Origin: CAZNPH01 sp964574985
GTDB lineage: Bacteria > Bacteroidota > Bacteroidia > Bacteroidales > SM23-62
Assembly (NCBI GenBank): GCA_964574985.1
Contig: CAZNPH010000007.1
Coordinates: 77,813 to 141,812, forward strand
Direction: 5' to 3'
Length of the DNA stretch: 64,000 bases
The translations under genes and the position numbers were made by a program. Positions 18,175 through 28,800 of this stretch are shown here, piece by piece; within the stretch, counting starts at the first letter, position 1, and each line of letters starts with the position of its first letter. The notes under the pieces were generated by a model. That model had not been told where the DNA came from and did no database searches. It saw only the letters and a program-made list of their open reading frames with translations.

Positions 18175-18386
18175 TTTATTGTTGAATTGTTTATTGAACA
18201 AATATTGATTGATATCCCGGGAAAGATTACAAAATTAAGATAAATGATTTATTTCATATATGAAAACTCCGGTTTTCAATAATTCATCATTACTTCAAAT
18301 AAGAAAACAGAATATCTGCTCCTCCACAGGCAGCAAAGGTGCCCGCAGACGAGGTATTTGAAAAAAGATGTTTAAAAACAGAAAGA

Positions 18387-20208
18387 TTATCCGCTGTTCA
18401 TGGAGATCAGGAATTCCTCGTTCGATTCGGTCTTGGCCATGCGGTCCCTGAGAAATTCCATGGCCTCCACCGGATTCATGTCCGCCAGATAGTTCCTGAG
18501 GATCCAGATCTTGTTCATCATTTCCTTATCAAGCAGAAGTTCTTCGCGGCGGGTACTGGAAGCGTTGATATCCACGGCAGGCCACACCCGTTTGTTGGCC
18601 AGTTTTCTGTCCAGTTGCAGTTCCATATTTCCGGTTCCCTTGAATTCCTCAAAAATGACATCGTCCATTTTGGATCCGGTTTCCGTAAGGGCAGTGGCCA
18701 GGATGGTGAGCGAACCCCCGTCTTCGATCTTTCTGGCCGCACCGAAAAACCGTTTGGGTTTATGCAACGCATTGGCATCCACGCCACCGGACAGCACTTT
18801 CCCCGAGGCCGGGGCAATGGTATTGAAGGCTCTGGCGAGCCGGGTGATCGAATCCAGCAGGATAACCACATCGTGGCCGCATTCGACCATTCTCTTGGCT
18901 TTTTGAAGGACAATGTTCGCAACCCGGACATGTCTTTCTGCCGGTTCGTCAAAAGTCGAGGAAATAACTTCGGCTTTTACATTCCTGGCCATATCGGTTA
19001 CTTCCTCCGGCCGTTCGTCCACCAGAAGGATGATCAGGAAAACATCCGGGTGGCTGGCGGCAATGGCATTGGCAATTGCTTGCAAAAGAACAGTTTTACC
19101 GGTCTTGGGCTGGGCAACGATCAGCCCCCTCTGCCCTTTTCCAATGGGAGAGAACATGTCCACCACCCGGCAGGAAAGATTGGCCGGCTCTCCGCGCCTG
19201 ACCAGGGTGAATTTCTCTTCCGGGAACAAAGGGGTCAGATAATCGAAAGGTACCCGGTCACGGATATACTCCGGATTTCTTCCGTTGATCTCCTCCACTT
19301 TGATCAGTGGGAAATATTTTTCTCCGTCCTTCGGGGGCCTGATGGTCCCGGTCACCGTATCCCCCGTCTTGAGTCCGAACAACTTGATCTGCGACTGTGA
19401 AACATATACATCATCCGGGGAATTGAGGTAGTTGTAATCCGAGGACCGCAAAAATCCATATCCGTCGGGCATGATCTCAAGAACCCCGGTTGCCTTGATT
19501 ATGCCTTCAAAATCAAAGGTCTTGTCAACGCCCCTCCGGTCGTATTTTCTGTATTCCCGGGATTCCCTCTGTTCTCTTCCGTAATGGCTTTTTGTTTCTG
19601 TTTTTTCACGCGTTGTACGATCCTGGGCTTTCCGGATTTGCCGTTCATCTCCCCGCTGCTCCGTTTCCCTGACTTTTCTTCCGGCTTTATGCCTGGCCGC
19701 AACCTGTTGTCCACTGTCCTTCTGTTGTCCACTGTCTTTCTGTTGTCCACTGTCTTTCTGTTGTCCACTGTCTTTCTGTTGTCCACTGTCTTNNNNNNNN
19801 NNNNNNNNNNNNNNNNNNNNNNNNNNNNNNNNNNNNNNNNNNNNNNNNNNNNNNNNNNNNNNNNNNNNNNNNNNNNNNNNNNNNNNNNNNNNTGCCTTTT
19901 CTCTCTTGTTTGACAAAGGTTTGCTGTTTTTCAGCCTGAACGGACTTAGCTGGAACACCTTCTTCCTGAACTGATGTTTTCTTCTTGGGAGGTCTTCCCC
20001 GTCTTTTCCGGGAAACTGTTTTTTCGCTTTTGGTTTCCTGCGGACGGTTGTCTTTTTTCTTCTCAGACATATTGATTGCCTGTTGATCCAGTATCCTGTA
20101 AATCAGATCCTGTTTCCTCAGCGTATCCGCCCTTTTAATATTCAGATCCTTGGCAATCTGTTTAAGTTCACCGACAAGCTTCTTGTTCAATTCAAGAATA
20201 TCGTACAT
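18387..20208 (-). CDS. rho: Transcription termination factor Rho (interrupted by assembly gap)
   Basis: Rho is the hexameric RNA helicase that ends transcription. The gene reads from ATG 20208 through the SAP-like N-terminal helix region (MYDILELNKKLVGELKQIAK), then a long Lys/Arg/Glu/Gln-rich low-complexity insertion. After that come the RNA-binding cold-shock-like domain (GVLEIMPDGYGFLRSSDYNYL) and the ATPase core with Walker A (VAQPKTGKTVLLQ), Walker B (DVVILLDSITRLARAFN) and the Q-loop/R-loop region. A 100-N gap (19793-19892) sits inside the insertion next to an 18-bp tandem repeat and puts the two halves in different frames. This is almost certainly a placeholder-length artefact, not a frameshift. 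Bacteroides Rho is known to carry a long disordered insertion here. Confidence 0.92.
19704..19792 (-). repeat. 18-bp tandem repeat coding KDSGQQ in Rho
   Basis: Five consecutive 18-base units (CTGTTGTCCACTGTCTTT on the plus strand, with one C/T variant in the first unit) run directly into the N gap. On the coding strand each unit reads AAAGACAGTGGACAACAG, i.e. Lys-Asp-Ser-Gly-Gln-Gln. The array probably continues inside the gap and is the likely reason the assembly broke. The true copy number is unknown. Confidence 0.95.
19793..19892. other. Assembly gap of 100 N
   Basis: Exactly 100 N bases lie within the Rho low-complexity insertion, directly after the last visible 18-bp repeat unit. A round 100 usually denotes a scaffold gap of unknown size. 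The missing sequence must restore the rho frame. Confidence 0.98.
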
Positions 20209-20564
20209 AATTCTATGATGGATTAATAAATATCGAAATAATGAAAATTGATTGTATTATCTGATAAGTGCAATGTATTTGAAACTTATTGTTGAATGCT
20301 TAAAGCGCATCTATCTTGTTAATCCGATGGAATTGATAAATATTAGTTGAAAAAATACGCTGGCAGACCGGTATATAAGGCAATTCAGATCGGTAATACT
20401 TTGCAAGTATAAACATTTCAGAATAAATACCAAAAATTATTATCAATAAAAACTGCTGTGAGGCGGGTCAAAAATAATAAATTAAGATAAACCAGTGTAA
20501 CCAATTTGCTTTTTTTCCGTAAAAGTCTAAGCAATTGCTGTATCCCTAATCCTGCACCATCACC
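20209..20564. other. Divergent intergenic region rho/rpoD
   Basis: An AT-rich 356-base stretch between two divergently transcribed essential genes. It must contain promoters for both, but no full TTTG/TAnnTTTG pair with proper spacing is convincing on either strand. No small gene, RNA or hairpin stands out. Confidence 0.6.
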
Positions 20565-21428
20565 ATGAGACAACTCAAAATCATCAAGCAAGTCACCAAC
20601 CGTGAAACCCCCTCCCTGGATAAATACCTTCATGAGATCGGCAAGGTAGACCTGATCTCTGCAGAGGAAGAGGTTGAGCTGGCAAGAAGGATCCGGACAG
20701 GAGACAACACAGCACTGGAAAAACTCATCAAGGCCAACCTGCGGTTCGTGGTTTCCGTCTCCAAACAATACCAGAACCAGGGGCTGAGTCTGCCCGACCT
20801 GATCAACGAAGGCAACCTGGGACTGATCAAGGCCGCCCAGCGGTTCGATGAAACACGCGGATTCAAGTTCATCTCCTATGCCGTCTGGTGGATCAGACAA
20901 TCCATTTTACAGGCACTTGCCGAACAGGCACGGATCGTCCGTCTGCCGCTCAACAAGATCGGTTCCATCAACAAGATCAACAAAACCTTTTCCGAACTCG
21001 AACAGAAATTCGAAAGGGAACCTTCCATCCTGGAGATCGCACAGGCCCTCGAACTCATGCCCGGGGATGTGAAAGAAGCCATAAGAAGTTCCGGCCGCCA
21101 TGTGTCCATGGATGCTCCCCTGAATGACGGAGAGGACAGTACCATGTATGACGTCCTGCTGAACCAGGACACCCCAAGTCCGGATAAGAGTCTGCTCAAC
21201 GACTCCCTCAGAAGAGAGATCGAAAGAGCCCTGTCCACCCTGACCCACAGGGAAGCATCCATCATCAAGCTCTACTTCGGGCTCAACGGAAAACATCCCC
21301 ATACCCTGGAAGAGATCGGGGAAGAATTCAACCTTACCCGGGAAAGGGTCCGCCAGATCAAGGAAAAAGCCATCAAGAGGCTGAAACACACCACACGGAG
21401 CAATATCCTCAAAAGCTACCTCGGATAA
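20565..21428 (+). CDS. rpoD: Primary sigma factor (sigma-70 family)
   Basis: This 287-residue factor has regions 1.2 (SLDKYLHEIGKVDLIS), 2 (DLINEGNLGLIKAAQRFDETRGFKF, then SYAVWWIRQSI for -10 recognition and melting), 3 and 4 (HTLEEIGEEFNLTRERVRQIKEKAIKRLKH, the -35-binding helix-turn-helix). The short form without the long region 1.1 is the housekeeping sigma of Bacteroidota, which recognises the -33/-7 promoters of this phylum. Start ATG 20565 gives MRQLKIIKQVTNRETPSLDKY, the expected N-terminus. Confidence 0.96.
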   Translation: MRQLKIIKQVTNRETPSLDKYLHEIGKVDLISAEEEVELARRIRTGDNTALEKLIKANLRFVVSVSKQYQNQGLSLPDLINEGNLGLIKAAQRFDETRGFKFISYAVWWIRQSILQALAEQARIVRLPLNKIGSINKINKTFSELEQKFEREPSILEIAQALELMPGDVKEAIRSSGRHVSMDAPLNDGEDSTMYDVLLNQDTPSPDKSLLNDSLRREIERALSTLTHREASIIKLYFGLNGKHPHTLEEIGEEFNLTRERVRQIKEKAIKRLKHTTRSNILKSYLG

Positions 21429-21544
21429 ACATTATGTGCATGAAGGCAAAAGGCCTGATGAATACAGCAGGATCACCAATTTTATATTTTTTTGTAACTT
21501 GAGTTGATATTCACCGTAACCTTTTGTAAAAATACGATCCTGTC

Positions 21545-24079
21545 ATGTGGAAAAGTATATATCTATCATTCATCCTGGTCATGCTTGCCCTGCATCTGGG
21601 TGCCCAGGAAAAACGTCTGGCCCTTGTTATCGGCAACGGGGATTATGAACATGCGACCACCCTTCTGAATCCTTCCAATGATGCCCAGGCCATGGCAGAA
21701 ACTCTGGAACTGCTGGGTTTTAAAGTACAGAAATCAATCAACTGCACACAGAAGGAAATGAAAAAGGCCATTGATTATTTCGGAGAATATCTGAAAAAAT
21801 ATGATGTCGGACTGTTCTTTTTTGCCGGACACGGTGTTCAGGTAAACGGCTACAATTACCTGATCCCCGTTGACGCCAGGATCGCTTCCGAAGGGGATGT
21901 CGAGTATGATTGCATCAATGCCGGGCGCATGCTGACCAAAATGGAAGCTTCCGGTGCCGCCACCAACATCGTGATCATGGATGCCTGCCGCAACAATCCC
22001 TTTGAAGTAAGCTGGACCCGGAGTTTGTCTAACCAGGGACTCGCCTACATGGAAGCACCTACCGGTTCGCTAATCGCGTATTCCACCTCTCCCGGTAATA
22101 CCGCATCCGACGGATCCGGCAAAAACAGTCTGTACACCGAAAGTCTGCTTGCCCACATCGGTGACCCTGAACTGAACATCCTGCAGATTTTTCAGCAAAC
22201 CCGGAAAAGGGTCAGGGAACTGTCCAACGATCAACAGATCCCCTGGGAATCCACATCACTGATCGATGATTTCTACTTCAACCAGAAAGAATCGGGGATC
22301 ATCACCCGTGTTTCCGGACAAACCAAACCCGCTCCAAAAAGAAAAACCGCTGCCGCCAGAAGTACTTCCTACATCGTTCAGGAGCTCAGTGAGAACGGAG
22401 ACATCACCTGGGCAGAAGGAGCGGGTGAATCCCTCTTTGATGCCGACAAGACTGCAAAGGAAAAACTGAACAACAAGGTAAGGAACATGTTTGCAGACAA
22501 ACTCAGCAGCAAATACACCGAAAAATATTCCATCTCCCCCCTGGTCATCGAGCAATTCCTGAACCAGCACATTGCCGAACTTCAGGCCTTCATTGCCAGA
22601 AGAACCTACCAAACAGGCGACACCCACCACATCCTGAGATATATACCGGATGCAGAGCTTGATAAATTCCTCCGCATCAAAGAACAAAGGATTCATGCAT
22701 TCTGGGAAAACGGCAATGAATCGGAAGAAATGAACAAGATCGGCGATGCGCTCAAATACTATTACTGGGCTTATGTACTGACCCTGGCCCATCCCTTGCA
22801 GGAAAACATCACCGTCGGCCATACAGGTTCCAACGCAGCCGTGGTTATCGACCGGAAAATCAAAAAGCTTCTTTCCGGTATATCCTATGGCATCACGGAT
22901 TCATCCATGACCACCGATGGCATGAAAAGGTTTTTCATTGTGTTTGAATACAATCAAAAACCGTTACAAAGCATTGATTTCCGTTACTGGAACGGGGTGG
23001 CCTGGTCGGAGATCAATTGCATCAATAACGGGGTCGGAATGATCGATGTCTATCCCGAATACAACATCAGCGACATCAAGATCGACATTGAATACAAATA
23101 CCTGAACAAGGCCAAATTCGATAAAACCCTGCACCAATTTGTTAAAATACTGGATTACAACCGGTTCAATACACTTTGTGAATCTTCAACCGCTCCTCCT
23201 GCTGCATCCCTGCAAGCCGTTGAGACGGACCCGGACTTCAGACCGGAAAATCCTGAAGCATTCCGGGACATTGTGGATAAATTGGTCGAGCGGGTCAGTA
23301 ACCGGGATAAATCATATGATCCCGGATTTTTCACCATGGAGGGATATGAGACCTACAAGAAACTCCTTCTTTACGCCAATGCTTCTTTTTTCCCGGGTGC
23401 CGTTGATTACAGCGTAATGGAATTCAACGGGGAAAAATACATCAGGGGTCTTCCCGTCAAGTTCAATGCCCGCAACAACAATGTTGACTTTGTGGAAAAA
23501 CTGTCCATCCGGCTGGATCCAAACAACCGGATCAACGGCATTTCATTCACCCTGAGCGATGCAGCCGCCATTGATATCATGAAAAAAACCAGATGGCCCG
23601 ATGAGAGCAAATGGCTTATCATCAACTTTCTGGAAAGCTATAAAACCGCATATGCACTGGAACGCTATGATTATATCGATAAGATCTTTTCTGAGAATGC
23701 CCTGATCATTGTCGGCCAGCGGGTTCAGGAAGCCGAATTGCAGGATGCAACCCGGTATTCCCTTTCCGGCGAAAAATACAAACTCACCCGGCTGACCAAG
23801 GAACAATACATGTACCGGTTGAGGCGGGTGTTCGATAAGAATGAATTCATCAACATCCAGTTCGAACACAACATTGTCAAGAAAAGAGACACTGCAAGCG
23901 ATATATACGGGATCAATATCAAGCAGAATTATTTCTCCTCCACGTACGCCGACCAGGGCTATCTTTTCCTGATGGTCGACATGGCCAATTATGAAAATCC
24001 GGTCATTCATGTACGGGCATGGCAACCGGACAAGTTTGAGGACGGACATGTGATCGGATTATCCGACTTCACTTATTAG
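21545..24079 (+). CDS. Secreted caspase-family (C14) peptidase, multidomain
   Basis: An 844-residue protein with a signal peptide (MWKSIYLSFILVMLALHLGAQ). It is followed by a C14 caspase-like domain: RLALVIGNGDYEHATTLLNPSNDA, then the catalytic His in FFAGHGVQVNGYNYL and the catalytic Cys in VIMDACRNNPF. After a basic linker (~residue 265) comes a region around WAEGAGESLFDADKTAKEKL that resembles LPP20-like domains. A C-terminal part with an NTF2-like look follows (LESYKTAYALERYDYIDKIFSENALIIVG). These last two assignments are tentative. It ends 4 bases into the convergent PEGA-domain gene. Substrate unknown; it probably acts in the periplasm or outside the cell. Confidence 0.85.
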   Translation: MWKSIYLSFILVMLALHLGAQEKRLALVIGNGDYEHATTLLNPSNDAQAMAETLELLGFKVQKSINCTQKEMKKAIDYFGEYLKKYDVGLFFFAGHGVQVNGYNYLIPVDARIASEGDVEYDCINAGRMLTKMEASGAATNIVIMDACRNNPFEVSWTRSLSNQGLAYMEAPTGSLIAYSTSPGNTASDGSGKNSLYTESLLAHIGDPELNILQIFQQTRKRVRELSNDQQIPWESTSLIDDFYFNQKESGIITRVSGQTKPAPKRKTAAARSTSYIVQELSENGDITWAEGAGESLFDADKTAKEKLNNKVRNMFADKLSSKYTEKYSISPLVIEQFLNQHIAELQAFIARRTYQTGDTHHILRYIPDAELDKFLRIKEQRIHAFWENGNESEEMNKIGDALKYYYWAYVLTLAHPLQENITVGHTGSNAAVVIDRKIKKLLSGISYGITDSSMTTDGMKRFFIVFEYNQKPLQSIDFRYWNGVAWSEINCINNGVGMIDVYPEYNISDIKIDIEYKYLNKAKFDKTLHQFVKILDYNRFNTLCESSTAPPAASLQAVETDPDFRPENPEAFRDIVDKLVERVSNRDKSYDPGFFTMEGYETYKKLLLYANASFFPGAVDYSVMEFNGEKYIRGLPVKFNARNNNVDFVEKLSIRLDPNNRINGISFTLSDAAAIDIMKKTRWPDESKWLIINFLESYKTAYALERYDYIDKIFSENALIIVGQRVQEAELQDATRYSLSGEKYKLTRLTKEQYMYRLRRVFDKNEFINIQFEHNIVKKRDTASDIYGINIKQNYFSSTYADQGYLFLMVDMANYENPVIHVRAWQPDKFEDGHVIGLSDFTY

Positions 24080-25797
24080 AAACGAACATCCAGAGAAGCT
24101 CCCAGGGAATTGAACCCGGCAGAAGGGGTAATCCTGTATGTTGTATTTCCGATCTGACCGGAAGGAACTGCTTCATGAAATTTTGCAAAAGCAACGGCAT
24201 CAATCATATTCAGGAACCAGACGCCGGCTGTAACCCCGATGCAAATATCCCGGATCTGCACCGCATCCTGATATGATTGCCATTTGTCATCCATATCTGT
24301 CCGTTTATTATCAATGAGAGATACCACGGTTTCACCCTTATATGCCTCTCTTGCATCGGTGTATGATCTGGCCAGTTCTTCTGCCTGGTAAATGGTATAA
24401 CCGGTTGCTGCAGACCCCACAAGTCCGGCAAACAGGAAAAAACCGCTTGCAACACCCCGTTGTGCATAAAACTGACCCAGTCCGGGAAAAAGCGTGGATA
24501 AAAAGAAGGCCGAAGTCCTGTTGAACCTTTTGGTCTTAAGGGACATGGAAAGAAAAATCGTTTTGGCATCCGCCACCACGAATGTTGTATCCTTTTCCAG
24601 GTAACCTTTCATGGAAGCCTCAAGTGTATACTCCCCCACAGGGATGTACATTTGCCTGCTCCCTTTCCATTCCAATTCCCTGAAAGACTGATCAATATTC
24701 AGAGTAATGTTTTTTTTGACCATTTTGATCCCGGCATCTTCCGGAACCGAAACAAATGAAAGATCCCCCATCTGAGGCTCCAGTTCGATATCCATGCTCA
24801 GGGTATCTCCCCTTGGAATGGAAAAGGTTTCGGAAAATATCCTGTACCTTGGTTTGGCAACCTGGATATTGTGAGCCGTTCTTGCATTCAGTTCAACGAC
24901 TTTTTGAACGGACTGTTCTCCATCGATGATCACCTGCGTTCCTGGAGGAATAATTTTTGTTTCCAGCCATCCCGTATTTCTCAGCAACTCAAATTCAAAG
25001 ATATTTTGGACATCCGGATCAAAAACAATGGTTGTGTCAATGGTTTGGTAGTCCTTCAAACTGATTTGCAGACGATATTCCCCCGGGAAAAAATAACCCG
25101 AAAAATCCGTATAACCCACATGTTCTCCATCCAGCAGCAGTATCGCCTTTTTTGGTTTGCTGTTTATCTTTAAAATATCCTGCCTGGTACGCTCGAGTGC
25201 ATATGTGAAATACAGGTTCGAACTGTTCACCGTAATGGTATCATAAAGGGTATGGTATCCCAGCTTTTCAATCCTTATGGGATATTCCCCGGGCGGCAAA
25301 TCCGGCACGGTGGAATTTGTCTGATTTTTCCCATCATTGATCCACAGGTCTGCCTCCACATCACCCGTGTTGACCACGATGGGGAAAAGCTGATCAGACT
25401 TCAGTTCTAGCGAATATACCGTACTTCTTTCCAGTTCCATGGGCAAGGGATAAGCCAGCATGGGCATCCCCTCTACAGACAACTTCAGCTGGGTTGTGCC
25501 TTCCGGGACCCAGGCCCATATGACCCCCGTTCGTAACTCTTCCTTCTCAACGCCCCTGTTGCCGCTGATCTCCACATTGCTGAGCCCTGTATATATCTTG
25601 ATCAGTGCGCAGGGATCCCCGTTCACATCCAGCACCTGGTTCTCACGCGCGGATACATCGGTCATGTTCTCCCGGAAATTCCCTACAGAAAGCTCCTGCC
25701 CCCTGACTTGCAGAAAAAATCCTGCAAAGATCAAAAAAAAAGATGTTATAAAACATCCTCGTGCTCGTACGGAAAAAAATTTGAATAAACATTCCAC
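24076..25797 (-). CDS. PEGA-domain protein with C-terminal membrane region
   Basis: A 573-residue exported protein whose N-terminal signal includes a hydrophobic run ending near LQVRGQ. It has several PEGA-like beta domains (for example INSKPKKAILLLDGEHVGYTDFSGYFFPGEYRLQI-type units: a conserved G-x-Y-x-I end after an x-V-x-I-D-G start), repeated about four times. The C-terminus has a hydrophobic pair of helices (FFLSTLFPGLGQFYAQRG, then FFLFAGLVGSAATGYTIYQ), similar to the DUF5683-type membrane segment common in the phylum. It is the last gene of the minus-strand run behind the giant surface protein (22-base gap). A structural or anchoring role is inferred; no enzyme motif is seen. Confidence 0.75.
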   Translation of the reverse strand: MECLFKFFSVRARGCFITSFFLIFAGFFLQVRGQELSVGNFRENMTDVSARENQVLDVNGDPCALIKIYTGLSNVEISGNRGVEKEELRTGVIWAWVPEGTTQLKLSVEGMPMLAYPLPMELERSTVYSLELKSDQLFPIVVNTGDVEADLWINDGKNQTNSTVPDLPPGEYPIRIEKLGYHTLYDTITVNSSNLYFTYALERTRQDILKINSKPKKAILLLDGEHVGYTDFSGYFFPGEYRLQISLKDYQTIDTTIVFDPDVQNIFEFELLRNTGWLETKIIPPGTQVIIDGEQSVQKVVELNARTAHNIQVAKPRYRIFSETFSIPRGDTLSMDIELEPQMGDLSFVSVPEDAGIKMVKKNITLNIDQSFRELEWKGSRQMYIPVGEYTLEASMKGYLEKDTTFVVADAKTIFLSMSLKTKRFNRTSAFFLSTLFPGLGQFYAQRGVASGFFLFAGLVGSAATGYTIYQAEELARSYTDAREAYKGETVVSLIDNKRTDMDDKWQSYQDAVQIRDICIGVTAGVWFLNMIDAVAFAKFHEAVPSGQIGNTTYRITPSAGFNSLGASLDVRF

Positions 25798-25819
25798 GAA
25801 TTTTGCAAATTACAAATTT

Positions 25820-28800
25820 TTATTCCTTAACAATGATCCTGTTAAATACTTCTTTTCCCCTGGTAACCTGAAAAAGCAGGATCCCGCTTTTGCAGTTCCC
25901 GATATGGATTTCTTCAATCCGGTTAATTAGCTTCTTCAGCATGATAATTCGGCCCTGACTGTCAATGACCCTGAGCGACGCAGGAGCGCCGTTGCTGCCC
26001 GGATCGATCCATACCCTGTCACCTGCAGGATTCGGATAGATCTTTATATCATCCGGCCTGCTGAATTTCACCATCCCCGACTCACTGCCTGACTTTTTAC
26101 AGTGTGCTTCATAGCGGACGGACGGCAGGGAATGCTTCTCATTGATCACGTTGAAACGCAACACCGCCAGATATTCCCGGGCGAGACCACGAACCACACC
26201 CAGCAAGCCTGCAAAAACTTCCAGTTGCCCCTTCTCCTCATCGTTTCTGATGAATTGCAAACCTTTATGCTCACTGATCAGAGGCATGCGGATGTCCTCA
26301 TATTGCAGGGCTGTATAATCATAGCATATGATCAATGCATTGCTGGTCAGATTCCCTTCTCCACTGATCACAAACCTGAGTTCAAGCATATGTTCATGGT
26401 CAATATACTCTGCAGAACCGCCTACCCTCCAGTTTGCATCCGGATCAATGCCGGAAGAAACCATGGTTTCTTCTTTCATCCAGCCGCTTTTACAGGGCCC
26501 GTTGTAATGATCCCACAAAAGTGCAAATACCATGATATCCTCAAAGTCCAGCAAACCATCAGGCATAACCACAAAATCGGGAGCCACGCCCGTGGAAGGA
26601 GCCAGCTCGTAATGGAAATGCTCCGCCCTCCATTCCATCACCAGCGAATCAATATCCTCCTGCCCTATCCCGCCGTCACCATTGTAATCACCGATGGGCG
26701 GCAGAAAAACGCTTGCTTCTGCAGTTTGCCCTTCAGTGACTTCAATACTGTCCGAATAGCTGAAATGACCGCGTTTTCTAATATTGAAGGGATGTTTCCC
26801 TTCCACGATCATATAAGGCCCTGCCTGACCGCTTTCATCGGTTATGCCAAGCAACTGGCTTCCGGCTCCCACTGAATATCCTGCATTTGGTAAGCCGTTC
26901 ATATCCTGTCCGGCAACGTTCAAAAGGACCCATCCGGTCGGTTTATCGGTTGTGGTAAAACTGAATAATTCACTTTCGGTTGTATTGCCATAACTGTCGG
27001 TTGCAATCACCCTCCAGTAATAAGTGGCATTTTCCGAAAGACCGGTCAGAATCCAGAAAGTATCTTTGTAAGCGGACTGCAATTCAGTGGGGGGATCGTT
27101 CACACCGAAAAACATATCGAATGCAATTGAATCATTTTCATCATCAGATGCGGTCCATGTAAGCATAATCTCAGGAGTTATATCGCTTGCCAGGTCAGGC
27201 GGATGGAGCAAGGTGATCACCGGCGGATCATTTATCCAGGAAGTAAACTCATTTACAGGGCTTTCTGTGGTGTTCCCGTATGAATCCCCCGCAACCACAC
27301 GCCAGTAATATGTGGTGGCAGACTGAAGTGTGGGAAGCAAGTAAGAAGTATCCGTCTGGCCTGTTGAAACCGGCGGCGGATCATGTCCGGTACCAAAATA
27401 TACATCATATGACAATACATCCCCCTCACGATCATTGGAGCTCCAAATCAACCGGATTCCTGTTGTATCCAAATCACAGTCCAGATCAATCGGAAAAATC
27501 AATGAAAGTTCGGGAGACATGTTGTTTGTCAGATTTGCGCGGATATACAATGCAGTATCCTGTGAGCCTATATACAATATCAGCGAATCCCTGTATAGAC
27601 CCAGTGGATTATCCGTATCAAAAAATAACTGAACAGCCAAAGTATCCCCCGGGTACAGGGTATCCGGCTGGACGGAACAATCAAACGGGAGCTGCAGTAT
27701 AGAAATACTGTCCAGAACAAATTCCCGTATACCGTTATTCCTGATGTAAATGTTTCGATCGACAACACCCGTACTGAGCAGAACATTGCCAAAATCCGTT
27801 TCGCCCGAAATTGCCAAATCGGACAAATAGTCAATATCCCTGATACACCGAACAGAAAAACCGTACTCCTTACCGTTGAGGTTCCTGCTTACATCGATGT
27901 AATGGTAGTGTATGCGCCAGCCCCAGGCGTTACTGGTATCGTTCTCTGCAGCACTCCACCAGTGACCGTCGTAACCAACGTCGTAGAAATAACCACTGCC
28001 GCTACGGTGGCCACCCGGAAGGGCTGAAAAAAAGCTCTTGTTATTGGAAGACTGGTCATGGCCAACGGTGCCGGCTACATCATAATTATTCCAGAGCCCT
28101 GAATTATCAGCCAGTGATTTTGCAATATCATTTCCACTTCCTTCGTACCCGTATCCATTGTCTCGTAGCCAGGTTTCAAGTTCAGTCCATTCTGCATCAC
28201 TGGGCAGGTGCCAGCCAGCAGGACATGCCCCCTGAACGTTCGATGGATTGCTGCTGCTGCTGGAAGCTCCTCCCATGGCTGCATTCCAGTTATACAATAC
28301 TCCATAAGTCTTATAAGTAATGGTGTCTTTGGCATATTCTACATTCGTACTGTTATAACCATATACATAATAAAAAGCATCATCTTCCCGGCCAGTATCC
28401 CCGGATCCTTCTTCGGGCGGACTGATTTCCGGCAGATATGCAAGATTTTCAGCCATCCAGGTCTGGTCACCAATGGTTACGTATTTATATTCATTGCCGT
28501 CACGGGAATCGGTGAAGGTCCGGAACCTGGTTGTGAATCTTTTCACCGGACCGTTGCTTGTGTTGCCAGAGCTGTCTGTGGCCGCTACCTTCCAGAAATA
28601 ATCAGTTTGATATCTCAGCGTGTCAATAAAAAGAACAGTATCGGAATAATCCGTCAGGACAATATCAGGGGGATCTGACCTTCCGAAGTACACATCATAC
28701 GTAACAGGCTCATCTTCATCATCGCTTGCACTCCATGCCAGTTCAATGCCCAGGGGGACATCCGTACTGTCATGATCCGGCCCCGCTATATGAAGCACGG

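Noticed and set aside
18175..18386. Promoter of nifJ
   Set aside because: A minus-strand TAATTTTG (18230-18237) fits the -7 pattern but no -33 element lies at the right distance.
18387..20208. Two separate genes or a frameshift in rho
   Set aside because: The frame change lies exactly across 100 N bases, a placeholder length; the two halves are the expected N- and C-terminal parts of one Rho.
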